A stretch of 64,000 nt of DNA from assembly GCA_028673005.1 (NCBI GenBank), contig CM054117.1, positions 54,683,370 to 54,747,369 on the forward strand, in the 5' to 3' direction. A program made the position numbers and the translations under genes. This DNA comes from Tanypteryx hageni. Taxonomy: Eukaryota > Arthropoda > Insecta > Odonata > Petaluridae. The first letter of the stretch is position 1. Each line of letters begins with the position of its first letter. Shown here piece after piece: positions 22,021-31,701 of the stretch. Below the pieces are notes generated by a model. The model was given only the letters and a program-made list of their open reading frames with translations. It ran no database searches and had not been told where the DNA came from.

Positions 22021-23820
22021 TTATCTATTGTGGTCACGTATTGTCCTAGGGAAAAAGGACTCCTTATACCTCTCCGTCTTACTATCTATTTCGCGAATCT
22101 TGTCCTCATTATCCCTCCGTCCGATATACGTTGGTTGTCGAATAATATCCTTCATTTCATTTACGAATATTTCCGACCTATATTTATCTAGAAGATTAAG
22201 TCTCACCTGTAACCTACGATCTTTCAACGATGGCCAACTCAACTCTTCAATGAGTAACGTAACGCTCTCTTTTTTATCGTAATTATTTTTCACGAATCTA
22301 GCTGCTCGCCGCTGTATTTTTTCTAAATCCTTTAGGAGTCCCCTCTGATATGGATCCCAAACCGCTGCTGCGTATTCCATTTGAGGTCTAACCAAGGATA
22401 AATAACAGGATTCTCTCACATTTTCCGTGCTTTTCCTGACTATCCTACGCACAAAAGCCAACTTCTTATTTGCCGCACCTATCACTCGTCTTATGTGGGT
22501 GCCCAAAGACAGGTCACGATTCAAGGTTACCCCGAGGTATTTCACGGATTCCGAAACAGGAATGCTCTCACCATCTATCGAGTAGGTAAACACGGACGAT
22601 GGGCTTCTAGATTTCCAAAAGTTTAGAACGTTACTCTTTTTCTGATTGATTTCTAGCTGCCATTCCTTGCATCAAACAGATAACGCATCCAGATCATCCT
22701 GAAGCTGACGATGGTCGCTAGGACCACTAATTTCTCTATAGACTACGGTGTCATTCGCAAAAAGCCTAATATTACTTTTTACAACTGAGCTGATGTCGTT
22801 TATATAAAGCAAGAAAAGCATAGGTCCGATCACGCTACCCTGCGGCACTCCAGAGACTACATCTGCCACACTCGAGGACTTACCCTCGATGACTACTTTT
22901 TGTTTTCTATTCCAAAGGAAAGCGCGAACCCAGTTAATGACTTTAACATTAACGCCAAGATTTCCCAATTTTAATAACAACTTACGGTGGGGAACCTTGT
23001 CAAAAGCTTTTCTAAAATCAAGGAACACTGCATCGACCTGCTTATTATTTTCGCCGTATGATAAAACATCATTCACAAACAGACCGAGTTGTGTGTCACA
23101 GGATCTACCTTTTCTGAAGCCATATTGACAGCTGACAAACAGCGATCAACTCTCGAGATAACGCATTGTGTTGCTAACAATAATGTGCTCCAAAATCTTA
23201 CATGATAATGATGTTAGAGAAACCGGCCTATAATTTTCGGGGTTTTCTTTGTCACCTCCCTTATGAATGGGTGTGACGTGTGCTAGTCTCCATTCATCAG
23301 GAACCTCACAGATGGTAAGGGATTTCTCGAATACTATCCGAAGTAAGGGAGCTATTTCTTCTGCTAGTTCTTTTAATACACGCGCGGGAAGTCCTTCTGG
23401 TCCTGGGTTTTTGTTGGGCTTTATCGCACCCAGTTGCTTTGCTATTCCTGCCTCAGAGATTTTAATATTATCCATCCGAGTACATCCATCGGGAATAAGA
23501 TTATCTTCAAGTCTATCTCCACCTGCCGTGAACGCCTTCGCGAAGTAAACTTTTAGTAGATTAGCTTTATCCTCCCCATCGTGAAGGATATCCCCGGAAG
23601 CACATCGCAGGGAGGTTATTGAAGGACCCCCTCCCTTGACTTCTCTTACATAGGACCAGAACGCTTTTGGATCCTCCTTCAATTTTGTATTTAATACCTC
23701 ATTCCGGAAGGTGTTAAATGCGTTACGCATGGTTTTTCTCGCTAATACGCGGGCACTGTTATACTCATGGACTATAGCTGTGCGATACTCATCGGAAGCG
23801 GTGGTAGGTATGTTTTTCAA
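22021..23820 (-). pseudogene. LINE ORF2, reverse transcriptase, broken
   Basis: The minus-strand order is: linker with KAFWSYVREVKGGGPSITSL; HVTPIHKGGDKENPENYRPV (23270-23210); a frameshift near 23140 across QYGFRKGRSCDTQ; then from 23076 the first catalytic block DAVFLDFRKAFDKVPHRKL, the GVPQGSVIGPMLFLLYINDI block, and FANDTVVYREI where the usual FADD is expected. The second aspartate of the active site is therefore asparagine. A TGA at 22672-22674 replaces the tryptophan codon seen at the same place in the copy at 30318. The rest continues in frame to ESFFPRTIRDHNR and a stop at 22021. Dead copy with point mutations rather than large losses. Confidence 0.92.
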
Positions 23821-24009
23821 TTTTGCGTCGTCTTAAGGCAATCCTGACTTCCTTATTAAACCAACGAGGTTATTTCTTATCAGATTTTAACTTACTGGGG
23901 ATAAATCTATTGAAACCTTTCTTAGTATATCCTTAAATAATAACCATGATGGCTCCATACCTAATCGTTCTTTCTTTTCACGATAACTGACAAAGATACT
24001 TCTGAGATG

Positions 24010-24515
24010 TTAGCTGAAACTTTTAAAGTCGGCCTTGGCGAAAGCGTATATATTCCGAAGGGGCTTAGGATGTCTTTTGAGCTTTAATTCGCACTCCGCA
24101 TACACAGCTCGATGGTCGCTAAGTCCTTCCTCTGTGGATACCTTAGTTATCCTATGCGGGATGTTAGAAGCAAGCAAGTCGAGAACATTGCCTGAACGCG
24201 TGGCTTTTCGTACCATCTGGATTAAGGAATATTCATGAAACGTGTCAATTAAGGCTTCACACGATTGACCTCCCGTAACGAAACATAGGTTTTCCCAATC
24301 GATTTACGGTAATTTAAAATCGCCTCCAATTATCACATAACCGTCGTTCATAATAGATCTAAGCTCGGCTAATTGCCTCTCTATACTTAAAATATAATCA
24401 ACTTTGGCATTAGGTGGTCTGTAAAATGAGCATAAATATATCTTTTTCGAATTATCATTACCTAGGCGGCACCACACGCTCTCGGTCGTTTCATCGATAA
24501 TAGGGATATTTTAAT
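24010..24515 (-). pseudogene. LINE ORF2, endonuclease part
   Basis: Minus-strand frames read ESVWCRLGNDNSKKIYLCSF, then a GGDFKLP stretch (24311-24335) that corresponds to GGDFNLP of APE-type endonucleases, then in 24216-24010 NVLDLLASN and EGLSDHRAVYAEC with the SDH motif near the domain end. APE-type endonuclease nicks target DNA to prime reverse transcription. A frame break separates the halves, and the N-terminal half of the domain is missing because of 5' truncation. Confidence 0.85.
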
Positions 24516-25109
24516 ATTTAAGCCACTATTACACTTAAAATGTCCTCAGTTTGAATCTTCCATGCCACAAAAAAAGTTTCGCTGCGAATGAATGTCTTTT
24601 TTCTGCAGCCTACTCTTGTGCAACTATATACAGATTGGTTATTCGGTCCGCCACTGTGGCTGATCCTTCTCCATCGGCCGCAGACAAATTTTCTGCTCCG
24701 CTATTATTTCTAAAGATATTAAAAACGGCAGCATCCCAGTGGAAGAAAGGTGACTCTTGAACACTGCAACACTTTGGAGGCATTCCATTTTCCAGGTTAA
24801 AGAGTGATCTGCCTCTTAGCGTCTAGAGCGAACTGAGTTAGGATCGCTCACTGCACTGCTGCACAACGATGGCTGCTTCCGAGAATTTACACATCGGGGA
24901 GTACTGCCAGAGAGCTAATGAAATGTAGGAATGGAGGAACAAGGAAATGCATGTTATTATATGTCATTTACTACACTTCAGTATGTGTCATTGAAATGCA
25001 TCTCTGTAAACATAAGGCATTTACAGAAAATAATTTTAGCGCGTTAAAGATGAATTTTGTATGACTATTTAAAAGAGATTCTTAAAAGGAGAAATCCCAT
25101 TCGCTGTAA
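24516..25109. other. No supported gene
   Basis: A 69-codon frame (24551-24760) has no recognised features. Nothing else seen. Confidence 0.5.
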
Positions 25110-25166
25110 GTGAAAAATTCGGAGAAAAGTGAAAAATTCGGAGAAAAGTGAAAAATTCGGAGAAAA
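25110..25166. repeat. 19-bp unit x 3 tandem repeat
   Basis: gtgaaaaattcggagaaaa repeats three times without change (25110, 25129, 25148). Confidence 0.98.
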
Positions 25167-26010
25167 TCCTGAAATATAGACGAACGACCAACGAAACCAG
25201 TCGCTCGTTAATTCAAGGAAAGTCTCCCCTTGTGGGGTGGAGGAAAACGGAAGACGAGGTCACACTGAAATGAATGAACACGCGAGGTACCGCAACATAT
25301 TTCATTACTGCTACCCTTTTTATTTAATGAAAATGAGTATGAATTATGTTATGAATAATACTGCTAAGCAGTACTTAGTTCGATACGGGACATTTGGCTA
25401 AAATTTAATAACTCGAGTCTCAACAACGAAAATCTCATGCATAGGAACCACCAGTTAAAGAGTCAACATTTTCACAAAAAATGTTGTTTTAAAATTAAAT
25501 TTGAGCGATTAGGAGTCGAATAATCAATTATAAGAATGTTAAACTTGTTTACTTAACTTCAAAATAATTACAGTCCGATGGTCGTAGGACAATTTGTTCT
25601 AATTTTAACTTGTAAAAGAATAATCGCCTGCATACCGAAAAATGTATTTTTACATGTTACATGGAAAATATAAAAAGGCTCGAGTCGAACCCAGGACTTA
25701 ATTCAATATTTTTTCTCTTCATCACCTTTTAAAGCGTAAGTAAAGCGTCCCTACCTAATATGACTTAACTTTAATTTTGGGTAATTTCAAAGGAGGAAAT
25801 TATATAGCGCTTATATGTTGGTTCCTCTCACACCTTCAGTTTCATTCCTCCCCCACCCTCTCTACTTCGCTCGTTTCCTAGCTCCGTTGATATGTATTGT
25901 AGAATTTCGTTTAAGAAACGCCAATAATCAGCATTTTTACCGCCATGCAATGATATAACTTCCAATCGCCTTATTTGCAAAAGGTATTGCTATTTTGCAA
26001 TGATAGATCG

Positions 26011-26058
26011 GTAATTTCACCGCCCGCTGTGAGGGTAGACTACACCGAGCAAGGGTCC
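26011..26058. repeat. 48-bp inverted repeat, copy 2
   Basis: gtaatttcaccgcccgctgt through agggtcc; exact reverse complement of 21888-21935, 4.1 kb away. Confidence 0.95.
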
Positions 26059-26148
26059 GGGACTCGAGTCAGAGCGAGGGACGCTAATCCTCTCTAATAA
26101 GGGTCGAACGCGAAGAGCAGGTAGTCTTTCCAGACATGGCCCCACATC

Positions 26149-26753
26149 GAATATGCGACATTTGCGGTCAAGGGAAAATCTATGACATTTGCGGTCAACT
26201 GTTTTGAAAGATGGTTTCCCAGGTATTTATTGTTTTTGAGGCGATGACAAATGCGGTGATTGTTTTCATGAAGTCGGTGCTGTCGCGATGTTGTTCACGC
26301 GCGCATATTTAGTGGTCACCCATCATTGTTCTAGCCATGGGCAATGCTGCTTAACTGTTATACCAGCTTTCGGCGAGACTGTTGTAAATTTTTCTTAAAG
26401 TTAGCTATTAATTACGATTTAAAAAGAGAGCACACATTATTACAATATTACAGTGTATTAGGAATTTTAGGAACCCAACCCAATTATAGCAAAACTTCTG
26501 AATTTGTAAATAGTAATGACAATAAAAAACTTCTGATTTTAAACAATATTATAGTAAAACTTCTGAATTTTAAAATAGTTATGACAATGAAAAAACTTCG
26601 GATTTTAAACAAGCAATTTATCAATGTATGGTACATCTGACCGCAAATGTCAGTGGCACCCCCTCCCACTTTTCAATATATTTTGTTTATTTGCATCTCT
26701 TGACCGCAAATGTCGTTGACCGCAAATGTCGTTGACCGTAACTGTCGCGATAC
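26149..26753. mobile_element. 605-bp non-autonomous element, 9-bp target duplication
   Basis: The left end gaatatgcgacatttgcggt and the right end (reverse complement gtatcgcgacagttacggt) are imperfect inverted repeats. gacatttgcggtcaa recurs twice near the left end and in inverted form at least twice near the right end. ccccacatc at 26140-26148 and 26754-26762 is an identical flanking nonamer. Nine bases is typical of Mutator-like elements, though an 8-bp reading (hAT) is possible if one C belongs to the element. The interior holds AT-rich repeats with aaacttctgaatttt and no coding region. Confidence 0.75.
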
Positions 26754-27220
26754 CCCCACATCTGCTACATGAACCCTATACTTAAAATAGCTTTTAATTA
26801 TGATTCTTTCTGTTCCCTTTGAATATCGTCTACATTCTCGAAACTGAATGTCAATCTCGCAACTCATTTTCCCTTCTCATTAAATCTCCATTTTTAAGAC
26901 TCGTCAGTTCCCGGTCGAAAATAACGCACGTGACTTTCTCCATTAAAATTTTTAACCACTTCTCCGCTGGCCAATCAATCGATTAATTTTATAGCCCGAC
27001 AAAGCAAAATTAGCTGCATTTGATCGACTGTTACTTTATTCTACAGAGGAAAGAACCGTGGACGAGACAACATTGGACTAACCAAGGGATACGAAGCAAC
27101 GTAACAATGTTTATTAATTAAGATTTTGTCTTAATTAAAATATATATATATGCATCTACAAGTTACCCTGCAATTCACCTAGTTGGTGGGTGGCAGGGGG
27201 TGCAATGCACCAAATCTTAC

Positions 27221-27403
27221 CTAAAGATTGTCTAACGCAATTTGAAATTTCCTATTGTGATCTCGTATTGTCCTCGGAAAGAACGAGCCTAGATAACGCT
27301 CCGTCCTAGAATCGATCTCACGTATTTTATCGTCTCGATAATTTTTACTTATATACGTTGGTGCTTCAATTATTCCCACAACCTCCTCTTTTAGACACTT
27401 TAA

Positions 27404-27461
<58 letters not shown>

Positions 27462-27857
27462 GAGTTCAATCTACGGTCCTCCAGTGATACCCAGTTCAAA
27501 TCGCTCAGTAAAGAGGTGACGCTTTCCTTCTGTTCGTTCTTTTGTTTTACAAATCTGGCTGCTCTGCGCTGTACTTTCTAGTTTAATTATGTGACCCTTC
27601 TCGTACGGATCCCATATGCTCGCTGCGTATTCCAATTGCGGTCTTACCAGTGATAAGTAGCATGTTTCACGTACTTTCTCTGTAGTGTTCCGTACTATTC
27701 TACCTATGAATGCGTTTCTATAACTCGACGAATGTGAATGTCCCGCGAAAGATCTCGACAAATGGTTACTCCTAAATATTTTACATATTCAGCTTGTCGA
27801 ATGCTCACTTCATCTATTTTATACTCGAAACCTAAATCTTTGTTCGTACTTTTATAC
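27221..27857 (-). pseudogene. LINE ORF2 C-terminal part, broken
   Basis: This is the region after the reverse transcriptase palm: KYLGVTI thumb-side motif, then the helical C-terminal segment ending in SFFPRTIRDHNRKF and a stop at 27221. Frames change near 27530 and 27760. Between NSL and RLKCLKEEVVGIIEAPTY the codons expected from sister copies are replaced by about 27 TA units (27406-27459), which translate as YIYI. The catalytic palm is absent because the copy is 5'-truncated at about 27857. Confidence 0.88.
27406..27459. repeat. (TA)n microsatellite inside LINE coding part
   Basis: 27 TA units located where sister copies encode part of the C-terminal helical segment. Confidence 0.97.
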
Positions 27858-28178
27858 CCCACGATCCCCCCGAGAGGACATCACACACCACTCATCGGGC
27901 TTCCGAACCGAAGGATCCTCGACCCACGAAGAGGAGCCAGGAGCCTCCCCGATCGCTCTGCCGGCTTCCGCACCGAGGCGAACCCGAGCCGCCATTTTGG
28001 CGCGGTTTGCTCTCAGGGAAGAACCCACACCCCTCCCACGCGCCAAGGCTGCCTCCGACCTTTCCGCCCTTTGAAGGAGGTCCGCAACCACCCTCTCCAG
28101 CTCCGTGATCCGAGATCTCATGGCCTCGCAACCAGCGTCGCGCAAGAAGGAGGAGACAGGAGTCCTCGGAGTAGCCAT
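27852..28178 (-). CDS. GC-rich 108-aa ORF with coiled-coil start, unknown
   Basis: An uninterrupted frame from ATG at 28178 to a stop at 27852 is strongly GC-rich within AT-rich DNA. The start reads MATPRTPVSSFLRDAGCEAM, followed by the heptad-like SRITELERVVADLLQRAERS (residues about 22-41), then arginine/alanine-rich sequence. I do not recognise the product. A leucine-heptad segment near the N terminus is common in ORF1/gag proteins of non-LTR and other retroelements, and the ORF abuts the LINE fragment at 27857 in the same orientation, so it could be the 5' part of an internally deleted retroelement. It could also be a host exon or chance. Nothing downstream in frame supports a longer protein. 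Confidence 0.35.
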   Translation of the reverse strand: MATPRTPVSSFLRDAGCEAMRSRITELERVVADLLQRAERSEAALARGRGVGSSLRANRAKMAARVRLGAEAGRAIGEAPGSSSWVEDPSVRKPDEWCVMSSRGDRGV

Positions 28179-28929
28179 CCTATCCTCTTAACTAATTTGT
28201 GCTATCTATATAAATACACTAAAACAACGTAACTTCGCGGTTGGCTGTCTTCAAGGTTAAATTAGGGTCGAACGCAGGTAAAAAGTGAAAGGGAAAGAGG
28301 GTTTCACTACACCAACAACGTTAGTAAACAAGCAAGAAAATTTAGCACAAGAGCAATGTAGATTTAGTGGCTAAGGAAATGCTAAGGTAAAGAGAATTAA
28401 TTAAGAACGAATAAAGTAATACGCTACTATAAATAAAATTACAAAGCTTACGGATTTAGTGGCTGAGAGAAGCAATTAACTACTATGGTACGGCAAGGGA
28501 AGGATGAGTAAGCTTTTCGCTCAAAGATGAGTTAAACTACAATTACAACAATACAATCGTGAGAAGATGAAATAAAAATAAATAAATAGGAATATATAAA
28601 GAGAAATACTAGTTCTACTTAACACAACAATACGGCTGCTGCTAAACTACTGTTAAACTTCAGCTACTGTTACTACTACAGGTGTCGCTCGCAGGCAGGT
28701 CAGCGCTCGCAGGAGGAAGTGAAAGGCACGTGCGTCCTCTTCGAGAGCCAGGTGAAGACCATGTTAAATCGTGTGCTTTTATGTATCAACCAGTATTATG
28801 GACCAGTATTATGCAATGCTGAAAAACGTTACACGTAACATAACGGAATTATTTTGGATTTACGTAACGAAAAACTTTAACGAAAAATTTCAAATAGCTG
28901 AAACGGAAAACGAAAAAATAAATATCATT
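28179..28929. other. No supported gene
   Basis: AT-rich with a GC-richer patch at 28680-28760. If the ORF at 27852-28178 belongs to a retroelement this could be its 5' leader; no motif shows it. Confidence 0.4.
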
Positions 28930-29937
28930 ATTTCGTTAACAGATGGTAAAGGGTTATGTTCTAGTGGCATTCGTCCCAGGCGGCGTGTGTTGAGCAAGGG
29001 TGTATGCTTTGAAAGTCGTCGAATCCTGGACCAACGTTCAAAATTTATTCGGGAAATAAAGTCAGCTTGACAAAGAGGATGGAAAAATTACATATTTGGA
29101 CGAAACACACTATCATATGTTTGGCAGTAAAATGTTAATGAATGTAAATATTGACTTTGATCGAGGTGTGATTCAAGAGGTCAATTGTTGGAAAGGTGAC
29201 CTTATTACTCCCTCTGGTGCCGGAAAAAGAATAATTATTTTGCATATAGGGGGTGAAGATGGTTTTCTCGAGCCTGAGAATGACTGTATGCTCATGTTTG
29301 AGGGAAACAAAAAGGATGGTGACTCTCATTCCGAGATGAATGCTCGACACTTTGAAGAGTATTTTAGGAGGATTTTAAATGCGATGGATTATGAAACCGC
29401 TATTGTTATTGACCAAGCCCCGTATCACACCATGCAAGACCCAACAACAAGAAATCCGTCCAAAAGTTGGCGTAAGGACGATATAATAAATTGGCTAATT
29501 GAGCATCGCATCTAGCCAGAGGTAGATGATTCCGGCTGGCAAGATACATAAGTCTTTAACCATTAGCGAACTCCTTGAACTCAGCAGACCTCATTTCAAG
29601 TCTCACAGATACTTGCTAGATAGCATCATCAAAGAGAGCGGCAAGAGAGTAAAGCTAATTTGGGTTCCAGTGGCCTATTGTGAGCTTAATGCAATCGAGC
29701 TTATTTGGGCTTGGGAAGCGCAACAAAATGCACAAAATCAAAGACGTCCTGCAACTGTGCAAGGAGGCACTGCGTAACACCCAGAAGCACGTGTGGGAAT
29801 ATACTGTAAAGCACACCATCAAGGTGGAGGACTTCTACGCCGCCAAGGACCAAGTGCAGAAGAATATCGTGGAACCCTAAATTATCAATCTCGATGAGGA
29901 TTCCAGCAGCGACGAAAGCAGTGAGGACGAAACTTAA
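28930..29937 (+). pseudogene. DDE transposase, IS630/Tc1-mariner (DDE_3) type, broken
   Basis: Ordered blocks match the DDE_3 endonuclease family: FESRRILDQRSKFIREIK, then KITYLDETHYHMFGSKM with the first aspartate (about 29099), GAGKRIIILHIGGEDGF, HSEMNARHFEEYFRRIL, AIVIDQAPYHT with the second aspartate (about 29411), a long helical segment, and CELNAIELIWAW with the glutamate (about 29697). The C terminus reads ALRNTQKHVWEYTVKH in a shifted frame and then an acidic serine tail NLDEDSSSDESSEDET ending at 29937. Spacing between the second aspartate and the glutamate is about 95 codons, much longer than the 34-41 residues of canonical Tc1/mariner enzymes. A stop at 29513-29515 and frameshifts near 29080, 29520 and 29700 make it non-functional. 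Its terminal repeats were not found. Confidence 0.82.
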
Positions 29938-30317
29938 GAGGAGATCAGGGGGTTTTTGTGGGGGCCATGATGAAGGTGAGAGACCGCCTACCAGTGAGGG
30001 AGAGAAAGGTGACATTTGGCAACATTGCAAAGCGCCCAGAAAGAGACATATACGGTACTGTGTGTAGATTAAAATTAATTAAACAAAAACAAAAACATTA
30101 AAACGAAATCTGATTCCAACAAAAAAATTCTGTCATATCAAAAAAATAGCTGCACGTATTGCTCAAAAGTTGGTTAAAAGAGTTTGTTTTTATGTCTTTT
30201 ATTTTATAAAGAACGAAAAAATCTAGAGAAAATAATCTGAATATAATATTTTAGAAGGAAAATACTGCTAGCATCGAGATTTTTTCACGGAAGACCTATT
30301 TACATCGCGCGGAACAC

Positions 30318-31668
30318 TAATGTGTAAGGGCGGCGACAAGGAGAACCCAGAAAATTACAGGCCGATTTCTTTAATTTCGATATCGTGTAAGATTCTCGAG
30401 CATATACTCGTTAGCAACATAATGCGATTTCCTGATAGTAATTTATTGTTAGATGATTGTCAACACGGCTTCAGGAAAGGTAGGTCATGTGATACTCAGC
30501 TCGGTCTTTTTGTTAATTGTTTACTGAGAAGCGGAGAAAAGAATAAGCAGGTCGATGCCATCTTCTTAGATTTTAGGAAAGCCTTTGATAAGGTACCTCA
30601 CAGGAAGTTAATAACGAAATTAAAAACCTTAGGCGTTAATTCTAAAATCGTTAGTTGGATCCGTGAATTTTTAAATCATAGGAAGCAGATGGTTGTTATA
30701 GATGGGAAATCTTCGAACTTAGTGGAGGTTGTCTCTGGCGTTCCACAGGGTAGTGTAATTGGTCCGTTATTATTTCTAATTTATATAAACGATATCAGCT
30801 CAGTAGTCAGAAGTAAAATCAGGCTTTTCGCGGACGACACCGTCATCTATAGAGAAATAAGCAATCCGGAAGACCACCAGTATCTCCAAAATGACCTAGA
30901 AGCTATTTCTGCATGGTGTAAGGAATGGCAGTTAGAGATAAACCAAGAGAAAAGCTGCGTCATCAACTTCTGGAGAACCAAGAGTATCTCGTTGAATAAT
31001 AACTATTCGTTGGACGGAGTAGAGATTCCAGTTTCAGACTCGATTAAATACCTCGGAGTCACGATCCATCGTGATCTCTCGTGGGACACCCACATTCGCC
31101 GATTGATAGGTGCCGCTAACAAAAAGCTGGCCTTTATAGGGAGAATAGTTCGATGCAGCTCCGAAAAAGTGAAAGAATTATGTTATTTATCCTTGGTTCG
31201 ACCGCAGGTCGAATATGCTTCAGCTGTGTGGGATCCCTACGAAAAGGGACTCAGTAACGAGATAGAAAAGGTTCAGCGCAGGGCAGCTAGATTTGTAAAG
31301 AGGAATTACGTTAGTAAACGAAGCGTAACATCATTAATAGAAAATCTGAAATGGACATCGTTAGAGGAACGTAGGCTGCAGGCTAGAATTAAACTACTGG
31401 AAAAATTTATGTCGGAGGGACTAGCGAATGAGGTAGTAGGACTTATCAGAAGCCCGACGTATCTCGGAAGGCAGGACAGTGAGGATAAGATTCGCGAGAT
31501 CGACTGTAGAACGGAGCGATATAGAGGATCGTTTTTCCCTAGGACGATAAGAGACCATAATAGAAAAAGATAACGTAGGAAAACTATGGACCCTTGGTGC
31601 ACTGCACCCCCTGCCATCCACCGAAAAGGTGACTTGCAGGGTATAATGAAGATGTAGATGAATGTTCG
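30318..31668 (+). mobile_element. 5'-truncated LINE inserted in a hAT end
   Basis: Starts inside the reverse transcriptase at TPIHKGGDKENP-equivalent codons and ends with hairpin 31609-31641 and a gaagatgtagatg tail. gcggaacac at 30309-30317 and 31669-31677 is a 9-bp target duplication. Right after the second copy comes agtttgggaaacactg (31678-31693), a hAT terminus, so the LINE landed within a hAT terminal repeat. Confidence 0.93.
30320..31573 (+). CDS. LINE ORF2 fragment: reverse transcriptase, open to stop
   Basis: 417 codons without interruption, the best preserved coding piece in the window. In order: GGDKENPENYRPISLISISC (residues 4-23), HGFRKGRSCDTQLGLF (49-64), DAIFLDFRKAFDKVPHRKL with catalytic D84, GVPQGSVIGPLLFLIYINDI (140-159), FADDTVIYREI with the paired catalytic D172 D173, and SIKYLGVTI (241-249). 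The C-terminal segment QRRAARFVKRNY and SFFPRTIRDHNRKR closes it. The protein reverse-transcribes its own RNA at the nicked target. The annotated ATG is a chance methionine: the true frame came from upstream sequence lost by 5' truncation, so endonuclease and N-terminal reverse transcriptase are missing. The intact palm suggests a relatively young insertion. Clade placement (jockey/CR1 superfamily) is by motif recognition. Confidence 0.93.
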   Translation: MCKGGDKENPENYRPISLISISCKILEHILVSNIMRFPDSNLLLDDCQHGFRKGRSCDTQLGLFVNCLLRSGEKNKQVDAIFLDFRKAFDKVPHRKLITKLKTLGVNSKIVSWIREFLNHRKQMVVIDGKSSNLVEVVSGVPQGSVIGPLLFLIYINDISSVVRSKIRLFADDTVIYREISNPEDHQYLQNDLEAISAWCKEWQLEINQEKSCVINFWRTKSISLNNNYSLDGVEIPVSDSIKYLGVTIHRDLSWDTHIRRLIGAANKKLAFIGRIVRCSSEKVKELCYLSLVRPQVEYASAVWDPYEKGLSNEIEKVQRRAARFVKRNYVSKRSVTSLIENLKWTSLEERRLQARIKLLEKFMSEGLANEVVGLIRSPTYLGRQDSEDKIREIDCRTERYRGSFFPRTIRDHNRKR

Positions 31669-31693
31669 GCGGAACACAGTTTGGGAAACACTG
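31669..31693. mobile_element. hAT right terminus, split by LINE
   Basis: gcggaacacagtttgggaaa then cactg reads on the other strand as CAGTGTTTCCCAAACTGTG, a hAT-type end. The next octamer is gtttattg; the left end was not found. Confidence 0.6.
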
Positions 31694-31701
31694 GTTTATT
31701 G

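Larger units (their letters stand above)
21936..24515 (-). mobile_element. LINE (jockey/CR1 superfamily), 5'-truncated
   Basis: On the minus strand the copy runs from the endonuclease domain (about 24515) through reverse transcriptase to a 3' end with hairpin (21948-21980) and tail gtaatatgtagatgta. It is the longest copy of the family in the window. Loss of the 5' end is typical of target-primed reverse transcription. Confidence 0.92.
27152..27857 (-). mobile_element. 5'-truncated LINE with (TA)n in its coding part
   Basis: Minus-strand reading gives EVSIRQAEYVKYLGVTI, VRETCYLSLVRPQLEYAA, SIWDPYEKGH and, after a TA run, REIDSRTERYLGSFFPRTIR. The 3' hairpin is 27166-27198 with tail gtaacttgtagatgca. 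Confidence 0.9.

Noticed and set aside
27840..27860. TATA-box-like ggggtataaaag on the minus strand
   Set aside because: It is made by the junction of the GC-rich ORF with LINE codons; no initiator or transcript evidence.
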